Shown here: positions 48,276 to 57,810 of the stretch, piece after piece
How the letters are laid out: each line of letters begins with the position of its first letter
Position numbering within the stretch: the stretch's first letter is position 1
DNA from: Mixophyes australis
Lineage: Eukaryota; Chordata; Amphibia; Anura; Limnodynastidae
Assembly: GCA_036250195.1 (NCBI GenBank)
Contig: JAVHZZ010000005.1
Span: 70,139,505 to 70,203,504 of the forward strand
Length of the DNA stretch: 64,000 nt
Reading direction: 5' to 3'
Translations under genes and position numbers: made by a program
The notes under the pieces: model-generated
The model's input: only the letters and a program-made list of their open reading frames with translations
Database searches by the model: none
What the model was told of the DNA's origin: nothing

Positions 48276-48445
48276 CTTCTTTTCTTAGTCGGCATTGCTG
48301 GACTCTGCCTGGCCATCAGCCTTGTCTTAATCTGTGTGTATTTAATCAGATTCTGCTGCTGCAGTTCTCACGAAGAAGACGACTCTAAGAGCAATCGTGT
48401 CTGTTGTATTACCTGGAGCTGTGTAGCAGCTGTCATCATATGCTG
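48276..48445 (+). pseudogene. TTYH1-like exon, inverted duplicate
   Basis: The right-arm copy on the plus strand has the same reading frame ('LLFLVGIAG..' to '..VAAVIIC') and the same donor ('ctggtacat'), but lacks the first three exon bases and the acceptor. It cannot be spliced in as the original could. It is virtually identical to the left copy. Confidence 0.78.
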
Positions 48446-48912
48446 GTACATGTTATGCTCCTGATGAAGTCTTGATTGTTACAAGACGAAACGCGTTGAG
48501 CTGTATCCAGTGTATTACCCAATACCTCATACATTGGTGTTACACATGTTTTAATACCCTTCAGAAGTGGAATATATCACTATATCTGGTACGCAGATTT
48601 TAATATTTATTTTGTGCACTCGTGGTGGTGTCCTATTACTATTTTGGGATAGTTATCCCATATACCCCATAGTATTGTGGGGAACCTGGTGATATTGCTG
48701 TGATTTTTGCAGTATTACACTATGTTTGCTGTTTTCCTGTATTTTGTATGGATCGGTGGAGATCTGGAGGACTAAAGGCAAAGCACAGATTACTCCATTA
48801 TCTTCTGTAAAGTTTATCATCTACAACTTCATGGTATGCAAGTTATTGCTCTATTCCACACTATACAATTGATAATACACTCAGAGGCGCCCTGCTTGTT
48901 CTTCTGTTACAG

Positions 48913-48916
<4 letters not shown>

Positions 48917-48976
<60 letters not shown>

Positions 48977-48993
48977 TTATTTATTTATTTAAA
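48917..48993. repeat. (TA)n then (TTTA)n microsatellite
   Basis: TA repeats to about 48972 followed by four or five TTTA units. It abuts the palindrome's right end. Confidence 0.95.
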
Positions 48994-50336
48994 CCAACAC
49001 GTCTCCTACTGCCTTCATTGTAGCCCCTCCCTCTAGCTCCTGGTAGGAAGTATGGTTAGTGCTTGTTTGATGTCTACTGCAAACCAGGGCTGGGCCACCC
49101 TGGGCAAAGAAATTCTCCAGGCAAGCCCCAGTCCTCTGGGCCTGTTCTGGGAGAAAACTTCCAGGCCCCAACAGCTATGCTTTCAAAACCTCAAGTTATT
49201 TCTCAGCCACATAATGTGGTGAATGTTTCCAGAGCAAATGCAGTGATTGTGGACAAAGAAAAAGATGAAAGAATGAAAGAGAATGTGACACAGAAAGCAA
49301 GTGCAGGTGCTAAACAAAACAAAGTTTTGAAAAGTCAAACTAGCATCAAACAAATGGACCAGCGATCTTACACAAGGGAATGGAGCAACCTCAAGAACAA
49401 TTGCAACACATACAGGAAAAACCAAAGGAAAGTACACAACAAAAACGGCAAAAAGCACAAGAGGGCAAATAATGTGCAGCAAACTCACTGACCCACCCCC
49501 ACCCCTCAGAGACAGAGGAGAACGTCCCTGGAATGACAAACTGTGTAAGAATGTAATTTAGAGATCCTGACTACATGGGAGCAGCTCTGATGGCGATTAC
49601 AACTCTCAAGACAGCACAGACTTGTATATCTGACGCTGAGAGACATGTGGCAGGAAGGAGCAGAGATATAGGAAATATGGATATGACTAAGGGGAGACAT
49701 TCCAAAGCCCAAAAACATCTAAGGGGCTCAATGGTGTTAAACAGCCTGGAGAAATCTCAATGCACAGTCAGAGTTTTAAAGGGGCAAACTGTGCACCTGA
49801 GCTGCATCTAGCAGATAAAATGATGAGGTAGAATAATATACAGATGGTAATATACAAGAGGTAAATGAGGGTGAGTAAGGTTTACAAATATGAGAGAGAA
49901 GAAATAAAAGTCTCAGTAGAGAACACTACACTAGCATTCCCCTTCCCTTTATCTGGAGTGGGACAGTCTCAGGTATCAGCAAATATACCCACTGCAGTAA
50001 ATGATCAATCTGCTCTGGATCATACACAAAATGGTACACACAGAAATAATACAAGCAACTTGCTATGCATAGCAGCCCTTGATAAAGGTGCAACAGTAGC
50101 ACCGAAACGGCCGTTGGGTATTTTATGACATACACTAGCATGAACTCTGTTCCATCAGTACCAGCACAAGATGAGTATATTGTGAAATAAGTCTGCTGCT
50201 TATTGGCTCTTTTGACTTGCTGCTGAATTGCCCTTATTTGACTTGCTGCTATGGAATGTACAATGGTACAGCATAGTTTTGGACTGTAAAGTAATAATAA
50301 AGTTTATTTTTATACGGAGTGCTGGCTTCCAGTCTT
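48994..50336. other. Repeat-like region with an unidentified ORF
   Basis: A plus-strand frame of 142 codons (49063-49491) encodes a hydrophilic, Lys/Asn/Gln-rich C-terminal half ('KNQRKVHNKNGKKHKR') with no known motif. It starts near 'cagggctgggccaccctg', which looks like a hAT-type terminus. A second frame (49865-50128) ends with 'cccttgataaaggtgcaaca' and 'gcaccgaaacggccg', a degenerate form of the 'gatgaag..gaaacgcgt' module in the palindrome. Probably old mobile DNA; class unknown. Confidence 0.35.
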
Positions 50337-50354
50337 GAAATATATATATCTATA

Positions 50355-50414
<60 letters not shown>
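50337..50414. repeat. (TA)n microsatellite
   Basis: Near-perfect TA repeat with a few interruptions at its left end. Confidence 0.95.
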
Positions 50415-50417
<3 letters not shown>

Positions 50418-50419
50418 AA

Positions 50420-51002
50420 ACGCGATAACCCCTGTCTTTTGGTTTTGGATTTAGTTTTGACTCTAAAAAGCCTTTCCTTGTGTTTTGGTCTTGTTACAAA
50501 TTCTTAAAGGTTTTGGATTTGGATCTGCATAGCATTGTAAAATATATGAGGCAATAGCTCTCTTGTATTCTCTATGAGGCACTCCAAATGATATGCATTC
50601 CACCCTTGAACACATAACCTGAAGTGCCAAACTGGAAGTGCCAAAGCCGGAAGTGCACAAACAGGTTTTCATTATAACAACCAAACACAGCAGTTTCTAG
50701 ATAAGTCACTGCGGCACCTGCCTAGCAGGTGTGTATTCCCCATGAATACCTAAGATATGTACCAAGGAGGAACAATAACGCACCTCCACTAGCAAATGCA
50801 CATCACAGAGGTATGCATTGGAACGCATTAACTGGAAGTGAATGAAATGACGCACTTCCTGTATAGCAAGAGTTTTGGTTTCATATTGTCCTGGAAATAC
50901 CTCGTTTTCAGATCCTATTCTGGTGCGCATAATTGAGTCATGTTATGTATCTACTCGGAACCCCATATCTCAGATCTGTCGGATTTCTCCGAATCTGAAT
51001 TG

Positions 51003-51003
<1 letters not shown>
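50420..51003. mobile_element. Short relative of the 38135 hAT-like element
   Basis: The left part has 'cctgtcttttggttttggat' and further 'gttttgg' motifs like the left end of 38135-40931; the right part has 'gtcggatttctccgaatctg', like the right ends of that group. The interior is unrelated and short, with three 'ggaagtgc'-type units. Termini are not well defined because TA runs flank both sides. Confidence 0.5.
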
Positions 51004-51090
<87 letters not shown>

Positions 51091-51106
51091 GTGTGTGTGT
51101 GTATAT
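51004..51106. repeat. Compound (TA)n/(CA)n/(TG)n microsatellite
   Basis: TA runs interrupted by 'cacacacacat' and followed by 'gtgtgtgtgtg'; it is nearly self-complementary overall. Confidence 0.95.
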
Positions 51107-51528
51107 AATTTGTATGTCTACACAAATTGCTGAATACACAAGTTTATAATCCAGTGCGTGTGTCCTCTATGGTTCCATAATGTATAACTTGATACAGCAC
51201 ACCTGTGTTCAGTGCTTCAGTACCATGAGAGTGCAATATTATAAACATGTTATGGGTATTAAATTTAATTTCAGTGTTTTGTATTGACTGTATTATTGCA
51301 ATAAGCAAATCTTATAATTGTTTATAAAATCACCACACAAATCTACAAATCTAAAAATGTTACCTATATGATTTAACTCTATAATATATTAAACTCCTCT
51401 GCAATTACAAGTCAGTGTCCATCCATTTGGCCCCACCTTTTTCTATTTTTTTTCCTGTTTCACCAACTCAATTTATGACATTCTTTACAAAAGTTCTTTA
51501 GTAAATTGGTCTAATGTATAAATAACAA
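51107..51528. other. Unannotated spacer
   Basis: AT-rich; nothing recognised. Confidence 0.45.
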
Positions 51529-51532
51529 TTAA

Positions 51533-51704
51533 GCTGGTCACACACTGGCTAATCTTGACACATGTCAGTGACCAAAATGGACAAAATCCTGTTGTTCAAT
51601 GCCTGGGCCGAGTTTCAGGACCACTTCTGCAACACAACGAAGATGACCTGGTCACACACAGTCCAATACCATTCATCTTCTGATAACTTTTATGTGTGTC
51701 CAGC
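51533..51704. mobile_element. MITE with TTAA target duplication
   Basis: Left end 'gctggtcacacac', right end 'gtgtgtccagc', flanked by TTAA on both sides (51529-51532, 51705-51708). TTAA duplications are made by piggyBac and Kolobok transposases. At 172 bp with no ORF, it is non-autonomous. Confidence 0.75.
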
Positions 51705-51708
51705 TTAA

Positions 51709-52868
51709 TAGTGTTGCAATACTCTATTAATTGTATGCTGGATATTATTGTTTAGTGGTAACACTTGATAACCATCTTCGTAAATAATGAATTTCAAAGT
51801 AAGCAACATGTTATATAAATAGTAAAATCATCACACAATATTGCTTTTTGCAAGGTGAAAAAGTAAACTGAATATACTAATTGCTTACATTGTTTCACAT
51901 TGAAAATAGAAAAGAAAACTACTAAAAACTATACCAAGTAACCCTTCTACAGTGATTAATGTTATCTGTATTATTGCCAAGTATACTTTTAGATAATCGT
52001 GTCAGAAACACAATCTTCATTGCTCTACTGCACAAAGAGATAAAAAGGAGATTAGTAGAAAAATATTACTGTGCATCTCACCTAGGAACATTGCTGAAGA
52101 AAATAGAGATAAATTGTTTATCAGTAAGCAGTTTACCCAAAATTACTGATGCAAATACTTTGTATTTCAGCTGACCATCTGGTTCGAAATATATTCCATG
52201 GATATTTATTTAGAGACCTGCATAAAATGGCTTTAAAACTCTTGATTATTGCTTTTCATAGACATTTGCAAATCCTTTTCTCTAAGAAGTTACCAAAAAA
52301 AATAAAAAATCATGAACAATTCTTTAATATATTGAAATCTCTGTATAACATAAATATTTAACCTATTTTAAATGTTAATCAGTTTCAAGACACTGTTCTA
52401 GTATTCTTGTTAATAAAAATATTGTACCCTAGTGATTAAATTTTGCAAATAATGCTTTTCTAAACTTCCACCTAGCTGGGTTTGTATTTGAATTTGTGCA
52501 AATTCAGTGAGTCGGGACTGTCAATCTGCATGTCATTGTTTGTGCAGCATTCTATGTTTAGGGAATAGACCCACCCATAGGCTGGATGGCTTCCCTGGTA
52601 AAGAGAAGTAACAAAAAAGTCATTAGTTAGGGACAGTATACCTGGAGAATGTAACCAGTAGGTTAGTGAATGTATTAAAAAAATAATAAATAATAGCATC
52701 AATTCAAAATTGTCCTTTCCCATGTAATTACCTGTTAATTGGCTTCTCACCATGAAGGCAGGTATGTGACATCTAATTTGTAGTTACAGTATGATAACAC
52801 ATTTTGACAGAAACTACCTGGTCGCATTATATCCAGGGTCTTGCCCTCCTACAGAAAAATTCTATAAT
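51709..52868. other. Unannotated AT-rich stretch
   Basis: Nothing recognised; short frames only. Confidence 0.45.
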
Positions 52869-53064
52869 CATCAGCAGCCACTATTTATATAGTGCCACTA
52901 ATTCCAAAGTGCTGTACAGAGAACTCACTCACATGAGTCCCTGCCCCATTGGAGCTTACACTCTACATTCCCTAACATACGCACACACAGAGACACACAT
53001 ACACACTGAGAGAGACTTAGGTCAATTTTATAGCAGCAAATGAACCTACTAGTAAGTTTTTGAT
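52869..53064 (-). mobile_element. tRNA-SINE, 3' part only, antisense
   Basis: It contains 'ctatttatatagtgccacta', 'tccctgccccattggagctt' and 'gaacctactagtaagttttt' in the order of the 41534 copy and then stops; the tRNA-like head is missing, as in a 5'-truncated insertion. Confidence 0.8.
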
Positions 53065-53379
53065 CATTATTAAAAAAAAATGCAACTATCAGTTAAGTAC
53101 CCTGGTTCCCATTTAAAGCATTGGAACCAGGGTACAAGTACCAGTGTTGTACCTTTCAGCAGAGTCAGACTGGGCCATCGGGGGACCGGGCTATCCCCTG
53201 GTAGGCCCCGACCCTGATCGCTCCCCTCTTCGTTGGTGGGGGGAGCTGAAAACTTTTAGGAAAAATAAAAAAGAATACTCCCATGACCACTCCTCTCTGC
53301 TCCATTCGCACTGAATGTCGGGCGTGACGTCATCATGCCCGACGTTCAGTGAGGAGTGCCGCAGACAGGAGTCAGGAAG

Positions 53380-53850
53380 AAGGCAGAGTGAAGGGGGAGC
53401 ATGGCAGAGAGTGAAAAGAGGGAGCATAGCAGAGAGTGCAAAGGGGGAGCATGGCAGAGAGTGCAATGGGGGAGCATGGCAGAGAATGCAAAGGGGGAGC
53501 ATGGCAGAGTATGAAAGGGTGGCCAAAGCAGCATGGCAGAGTGTGAAAGGAGGGCCAAAGAAGCATGGCAGAGTGTGAAAGGGGGGGGGCCAAAGCAGCA
53601 TGGCAGAGTGTGAAAGAGGGGCCAAAGCAGTATGCCAGAGTGTGAAGGGGGGCCAAAGCAGCATGGCAGAGTGTGAAAGGGGGGCCAAAGCAGCATGGCA
53701 GAGTGTGAAAGAGGGGCCAAATCAGTATGCCAGAGTGTGAAGGGGGGCCAAAACAGCATGGCAGAGTGTGAAAGGGGGGCCAAAGCAGCATGGCACAGGG
53801 TGATGGGGAGCCAAAGCAGCATGACACAGGGTAATGAAGGGGGGCCAGGA
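53380..53850. repeat. Minisatellite inside the hAT-like element
   Basis: The first part has units of about 24-28 bp with 'gggggagcatggcagagagtg'-like text (within 53380-53510); the second has units of about 32 bp with 'gcatggcagagtgtgaaag' and 'ggggccaaa'. More than a dozen copies in all. The long minus-strand frames reading 'HSAMLLWPPF' repeats come from this array and are not genes. Confidence 0.9.
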
Positions 53851-54485
53851 GATGGGGGGACAAAAGCAGCATAGAGGGCGCAGTGTGATCATAAGGAGAC
53901 ACAGCATGGTGATGAAGGGGCACAGTAATGTGTGTGTGATAGCACACCGGGCTTGTGGCAATGTAGTGTGTGTGTGGTAGGTGGTGGCTAAATAATGGGT
54001 CCTATTTTGTTTGTAGGAAGAAGATGGGGCAATTTAATTTTATAGTGGGGACTATTAATTTAAGATGGGGTGGTTTTAATTGAATGTGGGGCTGAGTTTG
54101 AGGAGCATGTGGTCTATTTATTAAATGTGAATATGAATTATTTCATGGTAGTGACGGTTGCGGGAAATAGGTATATTTATGCGATCATAAATACAATTAA
54201 TTTATTGCAGGGGCTGTCTGGAGGGAGGGAAATAGGTTTATTACATGGGAATACTGTTACTTTAATGTTGGGGCTGGAGGAAGACCTAAGAATTAATTGT
54301 GGGTCCTATTGATTTAACGCTGGGGCTGATTGGAATTTTCTAAATGTACCCATTATTTTTTCCAAATAGGGCCCCCAACATTCCAGGATCCAGACAAGTC
54401 GCAACTAAAGAAACCAGCAGCCACAGGTGGTAAAAGTGACAAGAACAGGTAGGACAGTCTGTCAAATGTTCTGAGTCTAGTGCAG

Positions 54486-54630
54486 TCTTGGCTAACCTGT
54501 GGCACTCCAGGTGTTGTGAAACTACAAGTCCCAGCATAGCCTTCCAGCAATAAGCTGCTAAATATTGGCAAAGCATGCTGTGGCTTATAGTTTCACAACA
54601 CCTGGAGTGCCACAGATATAGCCTAGCCTG
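54486..54630. mobile_element. Foldback MITE nested in the hAT-like element
   Basis: Left arm 'ctgtggcactccaggtgttg' (from 54497) and right arm ending 'acacctggagtgccacag' (to 54615) are inverted copies over about 42 bp, with a 35-base loop. It is younger than its host element. Confidence 0.75.
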
Positions 54631-55043
54631 GTCTAGTGGGACAATCCCTATTTTTGCTGACTGTTCTGCCCAATCTAAGGGGCATATCAAGACTGTGTAC
54701 TCTTTATATACACATTGCATTCTTTATATAGTACACTATGGGGCTAGCTGTTCTTCGTGGGCAGACCACTCCCCCTCTAGTGTCTGGTCTCTTCTCTATG
54801 ATGGCTGGCCACACCCCCTCTGGTGGGCCCCTAGCGTTACAGTCCCCCGGTGAAACCTTCATGCCCCAGTCTGACACTGCCTTTCAACAGTGAACCATTG
54901 AAATTTTTAGCACAATTATCCACTCTTTCAAGCTCCTCCATGGCTTTGTTTCATTACAAATTTACAGTAACCCAACATGATCTGCTATAAACCATTACAC
55001 AACACTATAACACACTAATTGCAGATTTAATAGTCTGATACAC

Positions 55044-55570
55044 ATGGCACACATGTGGTTAGCATAGCTGTCTCCTAACATTTAGGGGTTGGGTTCAAAT
55101 TCAACCAAGAATGGAGTGTGGAGTGTTTGCTCTCCCCAGTCTGCATGGGTTTCCTCCATACTTGCCAACATAGGCAACTTGTCCGGGGAGGTGGGGGGCA
55201 GGTTTGTGGGGCTTGAAGAATCACATCATTAGCCCAGCCCCCAAAACTGTCATCACTATTTTGGACCAATAAAAATAGGGTCCGGGGCCAGGATGTCGCG
55301 TGTACAGCATCACTAAGCCTCGCCCCCTCCATTTAATTTACAGAACTGGCCGGGTATAGGAAGAATTGCCTGCTCTCCCGGGAGTCCAGGAGGACTCCCA
55401 GAAATTTGGGAGTCTCCCGGACATTCCGGGAGAGTAGGCAACTATGGTTTCATCCAAGCGCTCCAATTTCCTCCCAATGCCTGAAAACATCTTGGTAGGT
55501 TAATTACATATGAAAAAGCATTCTCTGCACATTGCTGTGTAATATGTTAGCACTATATAAAGCAACAGTA
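55044..55570 (+). mobile_element. tRNA-SINE split by a MITE
   Basis: The head (55044-55156) has 'catgtggttagcatagctgt', a B-box-like 'gggttcaaattcaac' and 'gtctgcatgggtttcctc'. The body resumes at 55447 with 'gtttcatccaagcgctcc' and ends near 'agcactatataaagcaac'. The MITE at 55157-55446 interrupts it. Joining 55156 to 55455 restores the order seen in the 37453 copy. Confidence 0.8.
55157..55446. mobile_element. hAT-type MITE, 'catacttgcc' family, inserted in a SINE
   Basis: It starts 'catacttgccaac', ends 'gagagtaggcaactatg', with inner 'gggagtctcccggacattcc'. It is flanked by 'gtttcctc' (55149-55156) and 'gtttcatc' (55447-55454), a 7/8 TSD. The interior resembles the 7117 copy. 290 bp, no ORF. 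Confidence 0.85.
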
Positions 55571-55970
55571 AGTTGCTAATTCTCATAGCTAAATACAGTA
55601 TATAAAACAAAATGAATTGATGTGATGAGTCCATCCAGGTACATGTTTACCCTTGGAAACCCTAGCCCGTCTTGGCTAAAGTTGCATTCTTGGCAATCAC
55701 ATGACATACTTTTATCAGCAAATATATACCATTATCTGTATTTTAATTATAACTGTCACTTCATGCAGAAAGTTGCCACCGAATTGAGTTATTTGTATTT
55801 TGAGAAAAACGAATAGGAAGCTGGGCGATAGAAAGCACCATTTTATTGACACAATAAAACTTCAAACACCTTAAATTGTACAAAATAGGAGACCTGGCCA
55901 ACATGCATATTATTCTATACCTGACTATAATATATAGTTAATTACATGTTATATTGGTTTCACTTCTCTT
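55571..55970. other. Unannotated spacer
   Basis: AT-rich; nothing recognised. Confidence 0.45.
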
Positions 55971-55973
55971 TCA

Positions 55974-56297
55974 GGGCCTGAGCCATTAAGGAAAGTAAAG
56001 CAAAAAAAAAAAGGAATAAGTTTTCTCATGGAAAAACCATGTTACAATGCAAGGGGTACAACTTAGTTATTATTTTGCACAGAAGTTAAATACTGGCTGT
56101 TTTTCATGTACCACACAAATACCTGATAGTGTTATTTTTACACTGAAATTTAAAGTTGATCTAGGACATGCCCTACCCTAACTTTAAATCTGTCCCCACA
56201 TTTTAAATTCACCGCCCCCTCCAATGCAACATGGTTTTGCTCAGGTGCTAAAGTTATTCCTTTTTTTATGCTTTACTCTCCTTAATGACTCTGGCCC
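55974..56297. mobile_element. Foldback element, family B copy 4
   Basis: Left end 'gggcctgagccattaagga', right end 'tccttaatgactctggccc', flanked by TCA on both sides (55971-55973, 56298-56300). The interior carries the inverted 'accatgttacaatgcaagg' and 'caatgcaacatggttttg' blocks and sits in the opposite orientation to copies 1 and 3. Confidence 0.82.
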
Positions 56298-56300
56298 TCA

Positions 56301-57366
56301 ATGTTTACATGAAAACATAAATTCGGCTAAAATATTTTTTAAATGTCAACTAGTGGTTTTATAATTTAATATTAGACACCTTTATTTTATAACAATGTAC
56401 AAGGTTAGCGATTCGGATTATGCAGCTGAAAGAAGAGACACTAAAGTTAGTTATCTCAGTAACATATCCAATCATAGAGTATGCATTGTCTCTACATACT
56501 CCCATATTACATTAATGGTTTTGAGTCTGAGACAGAGAGGTGCCAATGAAAATGAATCATGCTCTTTTTCTGAACTTGAACAACATGTAGTAGAAAAACG
56601 CTGAAGGGGGAAATTCGCAAACACAAGTTAAACTCTAGTTTACTCTTCACACACAAATTATATATATAAAATATCGCACATGAAACAAAGCATGAACACT
56701 TAGTCATAAATTGGCTCTAAAACTTTGGCCACGCTTGAAAACCACGTATTTATACTCACTAATTGCTTCCACACATCTCGGCTCAGCATGTATACTTTCT
56801 AGTTCAATACTCATGGCTAAGAAGTAATGTGACATAAAGATGAAAAGATCGGCAAGGACTGAAGTGAAACATGGACCATGAAAGTCAGAGAATACTGGGA
56901 GGATTAAAAGTTTTCTAAGAACATAGCAGAAACAATTTTGGTATGTGTATTACTCTGTAAAAAATGATTGTACTAAGAAATGATGGAATTGTTCTAGGAA
57001 TTAAAGTTTCCTATACCACTAACAACATAATTCAGCATTGGTACATGGTGCTCTAACAGGATAACTACACCAATTTAAATGAGTTACGTTTGCTTGCTAT
57101 TTGAAGGTATTGCAGATGTAATGTTTATAACTGCATACACATCATGTGGCATCCACCCTTGTATAACTTTGTCTTTTCTGTATAACTGAATGGAATTAAA
57201 GTCTGTAATTTATTTATTAATGTAAATTATTACTTTTTAATACATGTCTTTGGTTTGCTATGATGCTATTCCTCTAGTTTTAGTGGAGGTGAAGGTCGGG
57301 GGAAAACAATGCATCGCCAGGCCCCAATGCAACACTTGAGTAGGTACCTGGAAAAGATATACTCAA
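56301..57366. other. Unannotated stretch
   Basis: A splice-flanked 57-bp segment on the minus strand (56760-56816) is discussed under findings. Otherwise AT-rich unique sequence. Confidence 0.4.
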
Positions 57367-57382
57367 CCCCCCCCCCCCCCCC
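57367..57382. repeat. Poly-C run (16 C)
   Basis: Sixteen consecutive C. It is a likely sequencing or slippage-prone site. Confidence 0.95.
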
Positions 57383-57529
57383 TGCATAGGCCCATGAATA
57401 GGGCTCCGCTCTGCCCTTTTGAGCATGAACCTCATGAGGGGGATGGAGGCCTTTGGGGGATAAAAGACCCTATGGGTCCTGTAATCACCATACTATTATT
57501 AGTAAGGTGACTACATATTAGTAATATAT

Positions 57530-57617
57530 TACATACTACATATTATATAATATATAATATATTATATATAACATAATATATATTATATAATATAATTATA
57601 TTATTATATATCTAATA

Positions 57618-57698
<81 letters not shown>

Positions 57699-57810
57699 AT
57701 TATATAAATTATATATAATATTATTTTAGATATATATTATTATATATAATATATTATTATTACATATATAATATATTGTATTATACATTACATAATATAT
57801 AATAAACTAC
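57530..57810. repeat. AT-only low-complexity region
   Basis: TATA/ATTA-rich sequence with a (TTA)n run (about 57617-57655) and a (TA)n run (about 57657-57694); many self-complementary segments. Confidence 0.92.

Larger units (their letters stand above)
47610..48916. repeat. 1.3-kb near-perfect palindrome
   Basis: Left arm 47610-48250 and right arm 48276-48916 are both exactly 641 bp and are reverse complements with only isolated mismatches noticed (for example near 47691/48835 and 47890/48636). The spacer is 25 bp (48251-48275). Each arm carries a TTYH-like exon copy near the centre and, further out, 'ctgatgaagtcttgattgtt' and 'acgaaacgcgttgagctgta'. The left arm continues without break into a splice acceptor in the spacer, while the right arm starts three bases inside the exon; the left (minus-strand) copy is therefore the original and the right a duplicate. 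The right arm ends directly at a (TA)n run. Confidence 0.93.
53160..54879. mobile_element. 1.7-kb non-autonomous hAT-like element
   Basis: Left end 'cagagtcagactgggccat', right end 'atgccccagtctgacactg', inverted; flanks are 'cctttcag' (53152-53159) and 'cctttcaa' (54880-54887), a 7/8 match to an 8-bp TSD. The left part holds a palindromic 'gtcgggcgtgacgtcatcat' segment and a minisatellite; the right part holds a nested foldback (54486-54630). No transposase domain is readable. The 'gaatgtcgggcgtgat'-like core also occurs in the hAT MITE at 6307, so the two may be related. Confidence 0.8.

Noticed and set aside
49063..49491. Basic 142-residue protein as a host gene
   Set aside because: No recognised domain, starts in a hAT-like terminus, and neighbours are repeat sequence; left as an unidentified frame.
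51003..51106. Ile-Tyr-repeat proteins across TA microsatellites (also at 1253, 48836, 50319)
   Set aside because: Pure microsatellite translation.
53191..53961. Long minus-strand open frames (up to 191 codons) with His-Ser-Ala-Met-Leu-Leu repeats
   Set aside because: They are translations of the GC-rich minisatellite in several frames at once; overlapping frames all stay open because of the unit length, with no domain.
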